Assembly (NCBI RefSeq): GCF_029852145.1
Contig: NC_079975.1
Coordinates: forward strand, 6,696,001 to 6,760,000
Reading direction: 5' to 3'
Origin: Microplitis mediator
Lineage: Eukaryota; Arthropoda; Insecta; Hymenoptera; Braconidae
DNA length: 64,000 nucleotides
In this document: one piece after another, positions 53,580 to 64,000 of the stretch
Numbering within the stretch: the first letter of the stretch is position 1
How the letters are laid out: the number at the start of each line of letters is the position of its first letter
The notes under the pieces: model-generated
The model's input: the letters and a program-made list of their open reading frames with translations, nothing else
What the model was told of the DNA's origin: nothing
Databases searched by the model: none
Position numbers and translations under genes: made by a program

Positions 53580-56100
53580 AAGTAGAGAACAATTATATTT
53601 TTTGGGGATAAATAAAAAAGTGATACTTTAAATAACATGTTGTTTTATATCAAAATTATATTTATTGTCATTTCAATTCACATAATTTATACATTCAACA
53701 GTACATACACTACACTTTCATTTTTTTCATCGTTTACTTTCATAATTATGTTTTATCAAATTAGTAAATAATACATTGTCTATCTATAATATTGTCAAAT
53801 ATATATTTTTTCGCAGCTCATGCAAGGAAAATGCATTTGGACTGTCAAAGGAAAGCACCACAAAATAATAAATGTTATCAATAATCCTGAAGCTAAATAG
53901 GCTTCGACGCATATTCTCTCCTATTTTGTTAATAAAAAAAAATCAACAAGACTGTGATCAGTCTAGTTGTATCAGTACTAGCATGACTACAAATAGCAGA
54001 TGTTTTATATATTGTGGTTCTCTCTTTTGAAAAAAATTACAATGTTCTCTTGCGATTTATAGAAAACTATTGTATGCTGCTGAGTGAGGATGATCTTTTA
54101 ACAACAAGTCTGCATTGACATCACGAGCTGCAGACAAGTGACATCAACCCCCAAGTTTTGAAGCTCATTCTCACTTTGTAGCAAAATATACTAATTTATA
54201 ATTATACATTATTAGTAATTATATAAACTTTAAAAATGGTTAAGTTTTTTTCTGCTGTTCATGCATTTTCCACTTTGTTTCTTATCAGAAAACAAAAACA
54301 ATTATCAATACAATTTTTTATTCAAATTGTATTCATTTTTTATGCAATATTCATTTATATCGTTCATGTAAAAAGTGTGTACGTCAAAAAAATGTTTTTT
54401 CTTTATTATAATATCAAAAGCTTTGTTATATAATTGGTCGATTATTGTTTTCAATACTTTCAGAATTCTAAAAAAAACATTGGAAATAAATTTTATATAA
54501 ATATATTTATATAAATCATGATAAAGTTAAACAATATAATAGTATCTTATACATCTTTTGAATCGGTATTATACTCGATGCCACTAGATGTATATACAAT
54601 AGTTTATGTAATGAATGCACGAAGAAAAACGCCATTAAAGGTCTGAAGTTAGCGTCATACAGTCGGAGTTATAATAATAATTTACTATATTATTATTAAA
54701 AAAGGTAATTACTGTAATTTACAGTAATTCGGATCCGCTAGGGCACCATACCAATACTTTTGAATCGCCCTTCTTATGGGCATTTAACATTGCAAATCGT
54801 TTTAAATCGCTTCTTTTAATAAGAGAATCGTATATAATGATGAAGGTGCATGTGGAAGATTTGAATTGCCCGCCACTGAGATTTATTTTGATTGGTCGCA
54901 CAAAAAATGCGTAGTGGGAGACAAGATTGTTAACATTAGGGAGAATCTTGTTAAATTTAGAGAAAAAGTAACACTATGGAAAGTCACATTACGGAGAAGA
55001 GAATCCTGTGTGTCGTATCAATTAATGAAGATATGTAAGGTTATAAAATTAAGCTGACGTTGCCTTGATCTAAACATGCGTGTACTGATTAATTGAATTC
55101 GCATGTGCAGTCTAGAGATTTTCGTCATGTTAATAAGGTAACTAAATTCAAAGTGACGTCATAAGAGAGAAAAGTGATAGATAATTGGCTTAGATTATTG
55201 AGTAGGGATATACTCCGCCCATTTTACTCGAATTCAGAGGTTTAATATAAAAATGAGTGATTTAATATATTTTAAATCACACTTTAGACCAATCAGAGAG
55301 AATTTATTTTAATATAAAATTTAACGCTGACTTTAGGCAGTTAGCGGCGCATTCTTCGGCATGAGTTACATAAAATATCATTACACATTAATAAGAGGTA
55401 TTTATCACGCATTTTTTCATTTTGAAATAATATATAAATTAGTAAAAAAAAAATCCATTAGTTCCCTTACATTAAATTAGCTAACTAAATGCAAAATTTT
55501 AATTGTTTATATTATTTTTTAATTTTAATGCCTAAATCTATGTACGATTCATGTAAAAAAGTATTTGCACTGTAATTGCAAAGATTATCAATTTGTAATT
55601 TTATTTATTTGAAGAAATATGTAGATTATTTTGATATGCGCATAGTTAGCATTAGTCTTTTCAATGATATTTCATTTTAAATAATGAATTCATTATACGG
55701 ATCTAATCACCAATTGGTAGGTACGATTAAAATATTATTAAGCAAATCCGGTAATGTTTTTTACACCTCCAAGATCACCTCGCGATGGAAGATCGTTGGT
55801 TAAATAATTTGAATTGCTGAAAAAAAATTTACTGTCATTTAAAGGTATAGTTTACTTCGTCATTAGAAGTAATCATATATTAATATATTAGTAGTATTAT
55901 ATAGTTATACTATTAAAATATGTAGCAACAAACCTCTAATAACTTGTATGATTCCATGTGATTTTTGATCAAGTACATAACAAATTACTTTCTTTTTTTA
56001 ACATTTAACAAATTATTTAAATTTACAAGAACTCCGACAATGGAATTACTTTTTTTTAGAAGAAAATAGTCATATAATTTTTTTTTTTATAATAAAACTA
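53580..56100. other. Intergenic, no supported gene
   Basis: AT-rich. Only a remnant end of the TACGGTAA family (ACAGTAATTCGGATCCGC) at about 54,721. Confidence 0.4.
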
Positions 56101-56115
56101 GTCAATCATTAACGT

Positions 56116-56406
56116 TCAATAAAGACAGCACTTTAACAAATTTACTAAAACTATATTTAAAAGCAGTCTACAAATACCGCGTTGTATTTTTAATCCAATA
56201 ATCAAATCAGTCATTAATTGTACAGGATTTTGGACAATAATAATAATAGGGTATAGGACTTTGAAATTGCGAGAAGCAAAGTTTATTGCGGGTTTTGGAT
56301 GGATTATATTCACAGGAGGAGGTGGTTCGAAGTCGTCAAATCCGTCAGACTCTATTTCTGTAAACACTAATGAAGATGGATTCCACCTCACTCTGATTCG
56401 CAGCAT
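56116..56406 (-). CDS. Unidentified open reading frame, 96 codons
   Basis: ATG-initiated frame with an acidic, proline-containing first half (FTEIESDGFDDFEPPPPVN) and a hydrophobic second half. The first ~45 residues look more protein-like than the AT-rich surroundings, but I recognise no domain. No splice partner was found and the 3' half looks like random AT-rich sequence. It may be a fragment of a real exon, an old transposon gene, or chance. Confidence 0.15.
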   Translation of the reverse strand: MLRIRVRWNPSSLVFTEIESDGFDDFEPPPPVNIIHPKPAINFASRNFKVLYPIIIIVQNPVQLMTDLIIGLKIQRGICRLLLNIVLVNLLKCCLY

Positions 56407-56626
56407 GAAAATATTATTGTTATGAATACATATGTATAGAATTTTATATGTTGATTAGGGGTGTGCGAATCGGGCTCGAATCTTCTCAGTTTATTCGTAA
56501 CTTTTCAAATTATTCGGCAATTTTAGAACTGTCCGAAACTTTTCGAATTATTTGTAACTTCTCTAATTACTCGATTTGAATCAAGAATGCATTTCGAAAT
56601 GCGCTGCGATCAGCTGTATGTAACAC

Positions 56627-57717
56627 TTGCGTGTTTTTTTTTAATTTTTTAAATATTTTTCTATTATATCTTGCCGCCATTTTATTTTGACGTACGATTT
56701 TTAGTTTTCTCCAATTTCTGATAATTTATTTTTCAAATATTTAAATTTACCGCGTAAGTAATGAGAATAATTAATAAATTATTGATGAAAATAAAAATTT
56801 TCGAGCATATTTTGTAGTCTAATTAATATAATTATTGCCATAAATAAATTTTAATAAAATTATTAAAATTCAATTTTGAAATTTCGCGTCAAGTTGGCGC
56901 TGCTGCGCGTCACTGTATTCAACGTTCAAATTTTTGCTAGAGTGGGGGCAATCTAATGGTTGCAAAATCGATTGCTTTGTATCAACTGGCGATCCAATAG
57001 CGGTAGTCAGTATCATTGAGAATGGCAGTAGTGGTCCAGATCCTTCTTTACGTTTAAGTTGAAACACAGTATTGCAGTTAATTCGCGGAATTATCCATAA
57101 AATTTATTGCTCATAGTGATTGTTTAATTAAAATGTGCAGTGTTTGTAAAATTTAAATTGTGCAAAGTGTCTGTGGTGTCGTTAAGTGTCGAGTGTTCAG
57201 TGCTAGTGTAAAGTGATGCGAGTTGCTGATGCTGATACCCTGATTAAAAAAAATGATTAAAAATGATTTCACTCGTTAAATGTCCATAAGAGACAGGGTT
57301 AGAAATGATTTGAAGGATTAAAAAGTATTTAAAATGATTAAAAAACAAATCATTTTAAATACTTTTTAATCATTTTTTTTAATCAGGGTAACTTCCAAGT
57401 TCCTGAACAACATCATCTGGCATCGTCTGGTGGGAAATAGCAGTTAAGTGACGTTTTTTAGCTGCAATACACTTGGAGCAATTTAAATTAAATCTCCAAG
57501 TATATTGGGACACCCTTCTGCATAATATTTCCCCACCAAGGTTTGTTCAACTACTTGTGTTTTTTTTTTTAATTTTTTAAATATTTTTCTATCATATTCT
57601 GCCGCCACTTTATTTTGACGTACCATTTTTAGTTTTCTCCAATTTCTAATAATTTACTTTTCAAATATTTAAATTTACCGCGCAAGTAATAAGAATAATT
57701 AATAAGGGTGCATTCCG
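56627..57717 (-). mobile_element. ~1.1-kb element with terminal direct repeats, copy 2
   Basis: Reverse-orientation copy of 46,842-47,897 with both ~155-bp end units (about 56,627-56,785 and 57,555-57,717). It carries a 151-bp MITE at 57238-57388 that is absent from copy 1 and lies inside a larger TTAGGGGTG-ended element (56455-57974). Confidence 0.65.
57238..57388. mobile_element. CCCTGATTAAAAAAAATGATT MITE with proven TA duplication
   Basis: Ends CCCTGATTAAAAAAAATGAT and ATCATTTTTTTTAATCAGGG. The homologous position in copy 1 reads GCTGATAACTTCC without the element; here it is GCTGATA-element-TAACTTCC, so TA was duplicated on insertion. Confidence 0.92.
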
Positions 57718-58467
57718 ATGTGATTAGTAAAATATGCTATCATAAATCAAAAATTACTAAGCGTTTGTATTTTTTACTAAGTGTTTGTATCTTCTACTTA
57801 TGGAATAGTCATTTTTTACTTATGCCAAAATTAAAATCTATCAGATCCACTAACGGTTTAGGATTACTTCCCACATAGTAATTATAACTAAATTTTAAGA
57901 TCCGTTTTTTTTTCCGAGTTCAATTAAATTCGACAGGAATAATTCGCAAGTTCGAACTGTTCACGCACCCCTAATATTTATATTCGGATGACAATGAATA
58001 CTCAAATTTTTCAAATTTGTTTGTCTCAATCTAAAATATGTTAATTATTGTTCAAATAAATGATTTTCCCAAATTTTTCCACAATAAAAAAATTTTCAGA
58101 AGTTAGTGACTGGACTGACAGTCGTGCGCGCACGCCTCCGTGCTAAAGCCATTGCGCTTGACGAATAATGGCTATTAGTCCTCTCGTTACGTAATGTACT
58201 ATTATTTTACTTCAATAAAAATTCATATTATTCTGATAGAGACCAACAAATTTAAAAAATTAATACTTAATTTTAACAAATTTAATATTCTCATCCATAT
58301 TAAATAAATAAATAATATTTTTACAGGTAATTGGACAATTTTATTTATTCAATACTCCATAAAATATTCATACCAATACTTCGCAGAGTATTGAATAAAG
58401 AAAATTATCTAATTAACAGTGTACTTATTATTTATTACCCTCATCTATTTATAAACATATATTTATA

Positions 58468-58473
58468 TTTATT
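58468..58473 (-). promoter_or_regulatory. Candidate poly(A) signal after the perlecan-like stop codon
   Basis: TTTATT on the plus strand reads AATAAA on the gene strand, 25-30 bases past the TAA. The surrounding sequence is AT-rich, so chance occurrence is likely. Confidence 0.25.
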
Positions 58474-58497
58474 CATTTATAAAATTAGATATTTAAC

Positions 58498-61400
58498 TTA
58501 CTTTGTACAAGAGGCAACATTTTTACCCCTAACCATTTTATCTCCAATGTAAATAGCGCCAGAATCTTGCACTTCGAGCGTATAAATACATCCGGAGAAT
58601 CCATCATGATATTTCCCATACGTCATAGCATAATCTGGGACACCTCCTAAATACACGTTACCACGTGTATTTAGAATCTGTTGAAGACCATCACTTACTC
58701 CACTTTCAGTATGATCTCCATTCAATTCTATACTTCCATCGCTTCCCTGTCGTTTCAAAATAATTCTATGCCGTTCCCCATCATCTACTCGCTGAGTTGG
58801 AACACGAATCACTGCTGGCCCAGAACCCAAATTGTATTGATATTCAATGTATCTATAGTATATTTTATTAATGATTATTTGTTGTAAAGAATAATTTTGT
58901 TAAATTATGAAATTAATTTTGATACCCATCAACAACTGCGAGCGCAACATAATCATCAGGATTAAAGTTTGTTGGAATTTGACCATGCCACATAATCAAA
59001 CCATTACTTTTGTTCGTTGAAATTTCAAATCCAAGAACTTCGCGCTGTTCGTCATGAGTCATTACCGAATGATCAAGTTCTAGCCAGCCATCACCTCGAA
59101 ACGATACATCATAAGCTATTTCGATCGCTGAAATCAAAATAATAATAACAATTCTAGTGATATCGCGTTATTAATTTAACTATTATTATTTTTTTGGAAT
59201 TATAACGTGATATAACCGACAATAAGATGATTATTTGCCCTGATTACAAACTCCGATTAAATCCGATTAATTCTGATCGAAACTCTATAGGATTTCTATA
59301 AGATCCAATCGCAAACAAACGTTCAATCAGAACTGCTAGAAAGCGTCTTAAGTATCCGATTGAATTTCAATCGAATTTATGAATTTATTTGTTGATTAAT
59401 TTCCGATTAAATCCAATAGAAATATTTTATCGGAAAATTATAATTTTTTTTCAATTATTTTCTGACTGATTCTGAATAAATTCGATTGAAATTTTTTAAT
59501 CAGATTCAATCGGAAAATAATAACTTTTTTTTAGCGATTAGCATTCTGATTTCTGATTAACTTTTGATCGGATTCAATCGGAACTTTCCGATTAAAGCCA
59601 ATTAAAACTAATTGAAAGTTAATCGGAAATTTCCACTCTTTTAAAATGAATCAGTGAAAAGTGCTGCTAATCAATGAATATTCACTGCATAAACAGTCCC
59701 AAGTATACCACTGATTGAATAAGTATACTTGGGACTGTTTATGCAGTGAATATTCACTGATTTGCAGCACTTTTCACTGATTCATTTTAAGAGAGCAATT
59801 AAGGGGGACCACTAGTGTAAAATTTTGAAAAATCAATTTTTTTTTTGCATATTTCGATAGTATATACCTTCAAAAATAATATAGGGAAGAGGGGGGCAGA
59901 GTGGGCCCCTTAAGGAAAATAATTATAATCATTAATTTTTTTTACGCGTTTACTTCTTTTTAGACCCTTGATACTTATTTTCACTTCATTATGCTGCGCC
60001 CATTAAAATTGAAAAATCGAAAATTAGGGGCAAAGTGGACCCTCCAAAAAATTTCGGATTTGATATTTTTTATTCTTTACACGTGTGATATTTGCAAATA
60101 ATTATAAAACGATTCTATTTTAATAATATAAAAGTCATTTTAACAGTCTGCTGCGATGTAACTTTAAAACTTAATTTTACTATCTTTAACTTTCTTAATA
60201 CATTATATTTAATGAACAGATTTGGTGGTCTATTCTAGCCTTTGTTATATAAGAAATTACGATAAGCTTATTATCCACCCGAATTTATTGGCGTATAGAA
60301 AATTTTGAGGGGCCTACTTTGCCCCCTCCTCCCCTACTACAATTTCTCGTGCATATCGAATAGTTTTTTAGGGGGACTTTTTTTTCGGCGTTGGGACATT
60401 GTGAATAACTCACTGAATTTTGAATTTTTGGGTTCAAAAATTTTATCTTGTATTCATTATATATCTACAAATATATCCTTAAAACATTGAAACATTCCAT
60501 GCAGTAGTTTTTAAAAATCTTTAAAAAAATTCCCTAAAATAATCGTTTTTTCAGGCGGTCACACTAGTGGTCCCCTTAAATCCGATTAGAATTTTCCAAT
60601 CGGAGTTTTTAACCAGGGCGATTATTTTTCGATAAAATTATTTTAAATATTTACGTTTTTCACAATTTTTTCCGCTGAATCCTAGTGGACAGTCACATTT
60701 ATACGGGCCCTGAAAATCTGTACATGTTCCTCCGTTTTTACAAGGAGATAATAATTCACACTGCTTCAATATATTTTCGCAATTGATTCCCACATATCCG
60801 TATTCACATGTGCAAGAATAGCCATAGAAATTACTAGAAATTTGACAAATCCCATGAACACATGGTTTCAAACTACAAGAATCATATTCGTCTATTGACG
60901 CGATTGATGGAAAATAAGTAGATGTCATAGTTTCAGAAGTTGAGGAAATTGTCGTATTTATTCGCCAAGGATTTGACGAAATTTTGCATTCATCGATTGT
61001 CGATGAATCGATTGTGGATTTAAGAAGATGTAGATTCAACGAAGATACTTCGAGCTGTATAAAAATATTTTTATATCAAATTTTTTGATTAAAAAAGATA
61101 TTTAAAAAAAAATAAATAATTTACTTCATTAATGCATCCGTGGAAACTTCGAATGACATCAACTTTAGTGTTAATAGTTATCCGACTTCTATTGACACCG
61201 CCAATGTACATAGGAGTGTTAAGAGTCATAGTTCTCGCTATTCCAGGAGCTCGCCCCTCAACCAAAGGTTCGCCATTTACGGACAATTTTCCATCTTTGA
61301 AGTCGCGGTTAAGAGTAACCCGAGTCCAAACTCCAGGCTGAATTACGTAATTGGATCGTACCACAGCCATTCCCGACCCAATATCAAAGCGAAATTCAAC

Positions 61401-61518
61401 GAGTCGGTCTTTGATAACAAGGGCAATAAAATCACCGTGTCCTTCATCACTTTGCGAGCAATACATCAAAATACCATCTCCATTATCCGAAGGGTTGAAA
61501 TTCATTGTCAGTTTGAAC
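58498..61518 (-). CDS. Perlecan/Trol-like basement membrane proteoglycan, C-terminal part (partial)
   Basis: Four exons read on the minus strand: 61518-61125, 61054-60655, 59127-58926 and 58852-58498. Every junction keeps phase, giving 449 residues to a TAA. Domains in order are: most of a laminin G domain (with LVEFRFDIGSGMAVVRSNYV and FHGCINE); a Ser/Thr-rich linker; two EGF modules (CVHGICQISSNFYGYSCTCE, then CKNGGTCTDFQGPYKCDCP); and a final laminin G domain (ALAVVDGYIEYQYNLGSGPA, then GNVYLGGVPD, then SGCIYTLEVQDSGAIYIGD) ending NVASCTK. LG-EGF-EGF-LG followed directly by the end matches the perlecan domain V C-terminus. Agrin has a single EGF before its last LG. Perlecan is a secreted basement-membrane heparan sulfate proteoglycan. 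The 5' exons are outside the window. The stop overlaps a strong splice-donor sequence (AAGTAAGT at the exon end), so a longer spliced isoform is possible. Confidence 0.82.
59636..59795. mobile_element. CTCTTTTAAAATGAATCAGTG foldback (nested)
   Basis: The left arm CTCTTTTAAAATGAATCAGT and inverse at the right, with inner stem AACAGTCCCAAGTATAC / GTATACTTGGGACTGTT. Flanked by CA (59634-59635 and 59796-59797). Confidence 0.85.
59803..60575. mobile_element. GGGGGACCACTAGTGT element with TTAA duplication (nested)
   Basis: Ends GGGGGACCACTAGTGT and ACACTAGTGGTCCCC, flanked by TTAA (59799-59802 and 60576-60579). Carries another element at 59884-60334. Confidence 0.88.
59884..60334. mobile_element. 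GGGAAGAGGGGGGCAGAGTGG element with TA duplication (third level)
   Basis: Left GGGAAGAGGGGGGCAGAGTG, right CTACTTTGCCCCCTCCTCCC. TA on both sides (59882-59883 and 60335-60336). A further GGGGCAAAGTGGACCCT unit lies inside at about 60,028. Confidence 0.8.
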
Positions 61519-62740
61519 CTATTGCACATAAAATTGTGTTAATATTTATGTATGATTGTAAGTTTTAAAAAAAGAAAATGTTAGAAAATCTAAAAGTGCA
61601 CACCTCAATCGCTCATAATATTTTTTTATTTAATTTTTATTTAACTTTTATACTGGTAATTTTATTTTTAGTTTTTTTTTTTTTCAGTATAATTTTTATT
61701 ATTCAAATTTTTTTAAATATCCCGCTTTTTTCGTAGATGTCGCTTTTCAATTTTTATTCCTACTATCACTAGTGCTGCTGCCAGTAGTTTGTGGAGAAAA
61801 GAATAAAAATAAAAAATGGCAGCTAAATTTTTAATGAATTACCGGCTTTAAGTTTTTTAGTAATTACAATTAAACAAAAAGGATTTAGATAGTGATTTTC
61901 CATAGGGTTCTTGTAGCAAAAGATACAAAGGTACTAAAAAAAAATTATGCCAATTTATAATATTTTTCAAAAGTAATCGTATTTCCAAAAGTTCATACGC
62001 AATAACTGACAGCACTGGTTTCTTGAATTAAAATAATTAATTTTAAATCAATGGAATAATGAATCGACTAGATACCGGGTCGAAATTATTTCTTAATAAA
62101 TTATCTTTGTACTAGTATACAATTTAATCCATTTTAGTGTAATAAAAAAAGTGTAGAGATGATTTCACGTGAGTGAATCAGTCGAAAAAATAATTTCGAT
62201 CGTAAAGCACCCGTTCGCGCTTGAGGTGTGCAAAAAAATATTTGTTAGGAAATTATCAAGTTAAAATTTCTTAATATTACGAGTTAGTATGAAAATTGCT
62301 TATCATTACACAGTTAGTTTAATAGTATTCAAAATTACTAGTTTACCCAACTAATATCTTTTAATTACGAACCAGTAGATATCTCTTCTTGGTGCAGGAA
62401 TTTATGTGCATTTTCTATTGCCAAAAAATATCATGGTAACGACTAATTAAACAATAAAAATAATAGTAACAGAAATAATACAAACCCATAAACATAAATA
62501 TGTACAAAAGTTCATAATATACAAATACAAATATCAACATAAAATAAAAAATAATACACTAATTAATAAGATTACTTTTAATCACTTTGATAAATGTAAG
62601 CATTATAATAATAATTTATTTTTACTGTTTCAATTTTTTTAAATTTATTATTTTGTTACTACAACTGCTTTCATCGTGAAGTGATACAAAGTAATCTATG
62701 GTATCTCCTGTTTAAAAAATAGTTCGTATTTTTTATGACT
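61519..62740. other. Intron of the perlecan-like gene, no exon recognised
   Basis: No laminin G or EGF coding segment is seen on the minus strand upstream of 61518, so the next exon is probably outside the window. Confidence 0.4.
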
Positions 62741-62743
62741 CTA

Positions 62744-63526
62744 CTCTCTTAATTTGAATCAGTGGAATTTCACTGGTTTGCCAGTAAAACCTCACTGATT
62801 TACTAGTAAAACTCACTGATTCGACCAGTGGTCTTGGCGGCCATTTAATCCCATTGGTTACTCAGTGAACTTCACTGGTAAACTCAGTGAATTTTAATGG
62901 TGGGCGTAGTCACTGATTTAGCAGTGAGAATTTCCACTGATTCATCAGTGAGTTTCACTGATTCAACAGTGAGCTGATATAATTTTCATTATAACTCAAT
63001 TTATACATATAGGGCATGATTATTTACCCAAAATAAATAAATTAAAAACATATTTACGCGAATGTACTCTATTAAACTCTTATTACATCAACTGTATTAA
63101 AATTATTCAAAGTAATGTGGAAGAAGGAAACTGCACTTTGAGCTATCTTCGAAATTTTACAAATATAATGGTCGATTAAATTATAAAAATTATCAAGGCT
63201 CGGAGGATAGCTTAAATTAAAAACATAATATAATTTATGTAAAATAGAAAATGCAATAATAGGGCCACAATTTGGCTTAAAATCTATTAATTAATTCAAT
63301 TGTCATTAACAAACAAACATCAGGTTATGGATAACTTGGTATAACTAATCATAGGTCGCTGTTGACAACGGACACTCGAGGTACTTAAATTTCGCACTGG
63401 TTTGAATCAGTGAACCCAATTATCACTGGTTTACCAGTGCGCAAGTGTTAACCTCACTGATTCATCAGTGATTATTTTATTCACTGAATAAACCAGTGGA
63501 TTTCTCACTGATTTAAATTTAGAGAG
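62744..63526. mobile_element. Long CTCTCTTAATTTGAATCAGTG element saturated with CACTGATT
   Basis: Ends CTCTCTTAATTTGAATCAGT and ACTGATTTAAATTTAGAGAG, flanked by TA (62742-62743 and 63527-63528). Both arms (62,744-62,980 and 63,390-63,526) hold many CACTGATT, CACTGGTT and AATCAGTG units around a unique AT-rich centre. It is the largest member of the CTCTC(T)AAA family. Confidence 0.85.
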
Positions 63527-64000
63527 TAATGTCTGTGTATGAAATAAAATTAAAAACATAAACAATAATACAGAAATAAAATGTAACTGAAGATTGGAAC
63601 GTTTTTCGTGAAACGAAAATAAAAAAATGGAAAGTAAAAGATCTACTAGATCGAGATTTCCGAAATGTTTTGCACGTCAGCCAAAATTTTCAGGCCACCC
63701 CCAACTACCCCTGAAGCAGTCAAACTACATAAATTTTTTTAATTTTCGTTGCGCGAAAAACGTTGCGATCTTCAGGTACATGAAATAAAAATAAAAAATT
63801 GATGAGATTATAATGTCAAACTTTATTGGCTTATAATTAACATAATGTCTATTTTTAGGTAGCAAAACATTCATAATATCATTAAAATTTTATGCATAAA
63901 ATAATAAGTACAAATAAAATAGTATAATATAAAATTTTTCATCCTTTTTGTCTGTTTATACACTTATTACGAAGTTAATGAGTAATGTTTATATTTTGAT

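Larger units (their letters stand above)
56455..57974. mobile_element. TTAGGGGTG(TGCGAAT) element carrying copy 2
   Basis: Left TTAGGGGTGTGCGAATCGGG, right TTCACGCACCCCTAA. Subterminal TTCGAA/ATTCG motifs match 10136-10516. Most of its length is the nested 56,627-57,717 element. Confidence 0.65.
59237..60619. mobile_element. GCCCTGATTA element with 8-bp duplication, in a perlecan intron
   Basis: Ends GCCCTGATTACAAACTCCGA and TCGGAGTTTTTAACCAGGGC, flanked by GATTATTT on both sides (59229-59236 and 60620-60627). The arms are full of TCCGATTAA/TTAATCGGA motifs. Three later insertions lie inside. The 8-bp duplication suggests hAT-type mobilisation. Confidence 0.85.

Noticed and set aside
54236..54433. 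Small hydrophobic frame (MVKFFSAVHAFSTLF...)
   Set aside because: T-rich sequence yields Phe/Ile by chance; no conserved feature or gene context.
61132..61568. Plus-strand frames at 61.1-61.6 kb
   Set aside because: Antisense shadows of the laminin G exon on the minus strand, which carries the recognisable domain and good splice sites.

Overview
The window is eukaryotic nuclear DNA from an insect. It is very AT-rich and intron-rich, and it is packed with short inverted-repeat transposons. The host genes are of insect type: a Methuselah-like class B receptor, an isoprenylcysteine methyltransferase (ste14/ICMT type) and the C-terminal end of a perlecan/Trol-type proteoglycan. A hymenopteran parasitoid would fit the composition and repeat load, but nothing here proves the order. 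No bacterial or viral gene set, CRISPR array or operon is present.

Layout. Positions 1-9,500 hold no host gene, only nested MITE-like repeats and one broken hAT transposase fragment. Positions 9,512-39,347 (+) carry a seven-exon 7TM receptor whose first two introns, 18.3 and 8.6 kb, are filled with repeats. Positions 39,348-48,374 are intergenic and contain a 5S rRNA gene split by a poly(A)-tailed retro-insertion with a 16-bp target duplication, plus one copy of a ~1.1-kb element. Positions 48,375-51,387 (+) are a complete three-exon ICMT gene. Positions 51,388-58,497 are intergenic, with a second, inverted copy of the ~1.1-kb element. Positions 58,498-61,518 (-) are the last four exons of a perlecan-like gene whose 5' part lies beyond the window. 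Positions 61,519-64,000 look like an intron of that gene, with a large motif-saturated foldback element.

The three host genes have no evident functional link. The receptor is a plasma-membrane signalling protein, ICMT finishes CaaX processing in the ER, and perlecan is an extracellular-matrix protein. Exon joins were worked out by reading GT/AG sites and checking that codon phase is kept across every intron.

The most informative content is the transposon layer. Many elements are nested, and several insertions can be dated relative to one another and tied to target duplications (TA, 2-bp NA, TTAA, TTA, 8 bp). Several unrelated families share one architecture: long inverted arms built from many copies of a short motif such as TACGGTAA, ACACAAA, CACTGATT, ACTCCGG or CAAGAAAT. 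No complete transposase is present, so all of these elements would depend on enzymes supplied from elsewhere.
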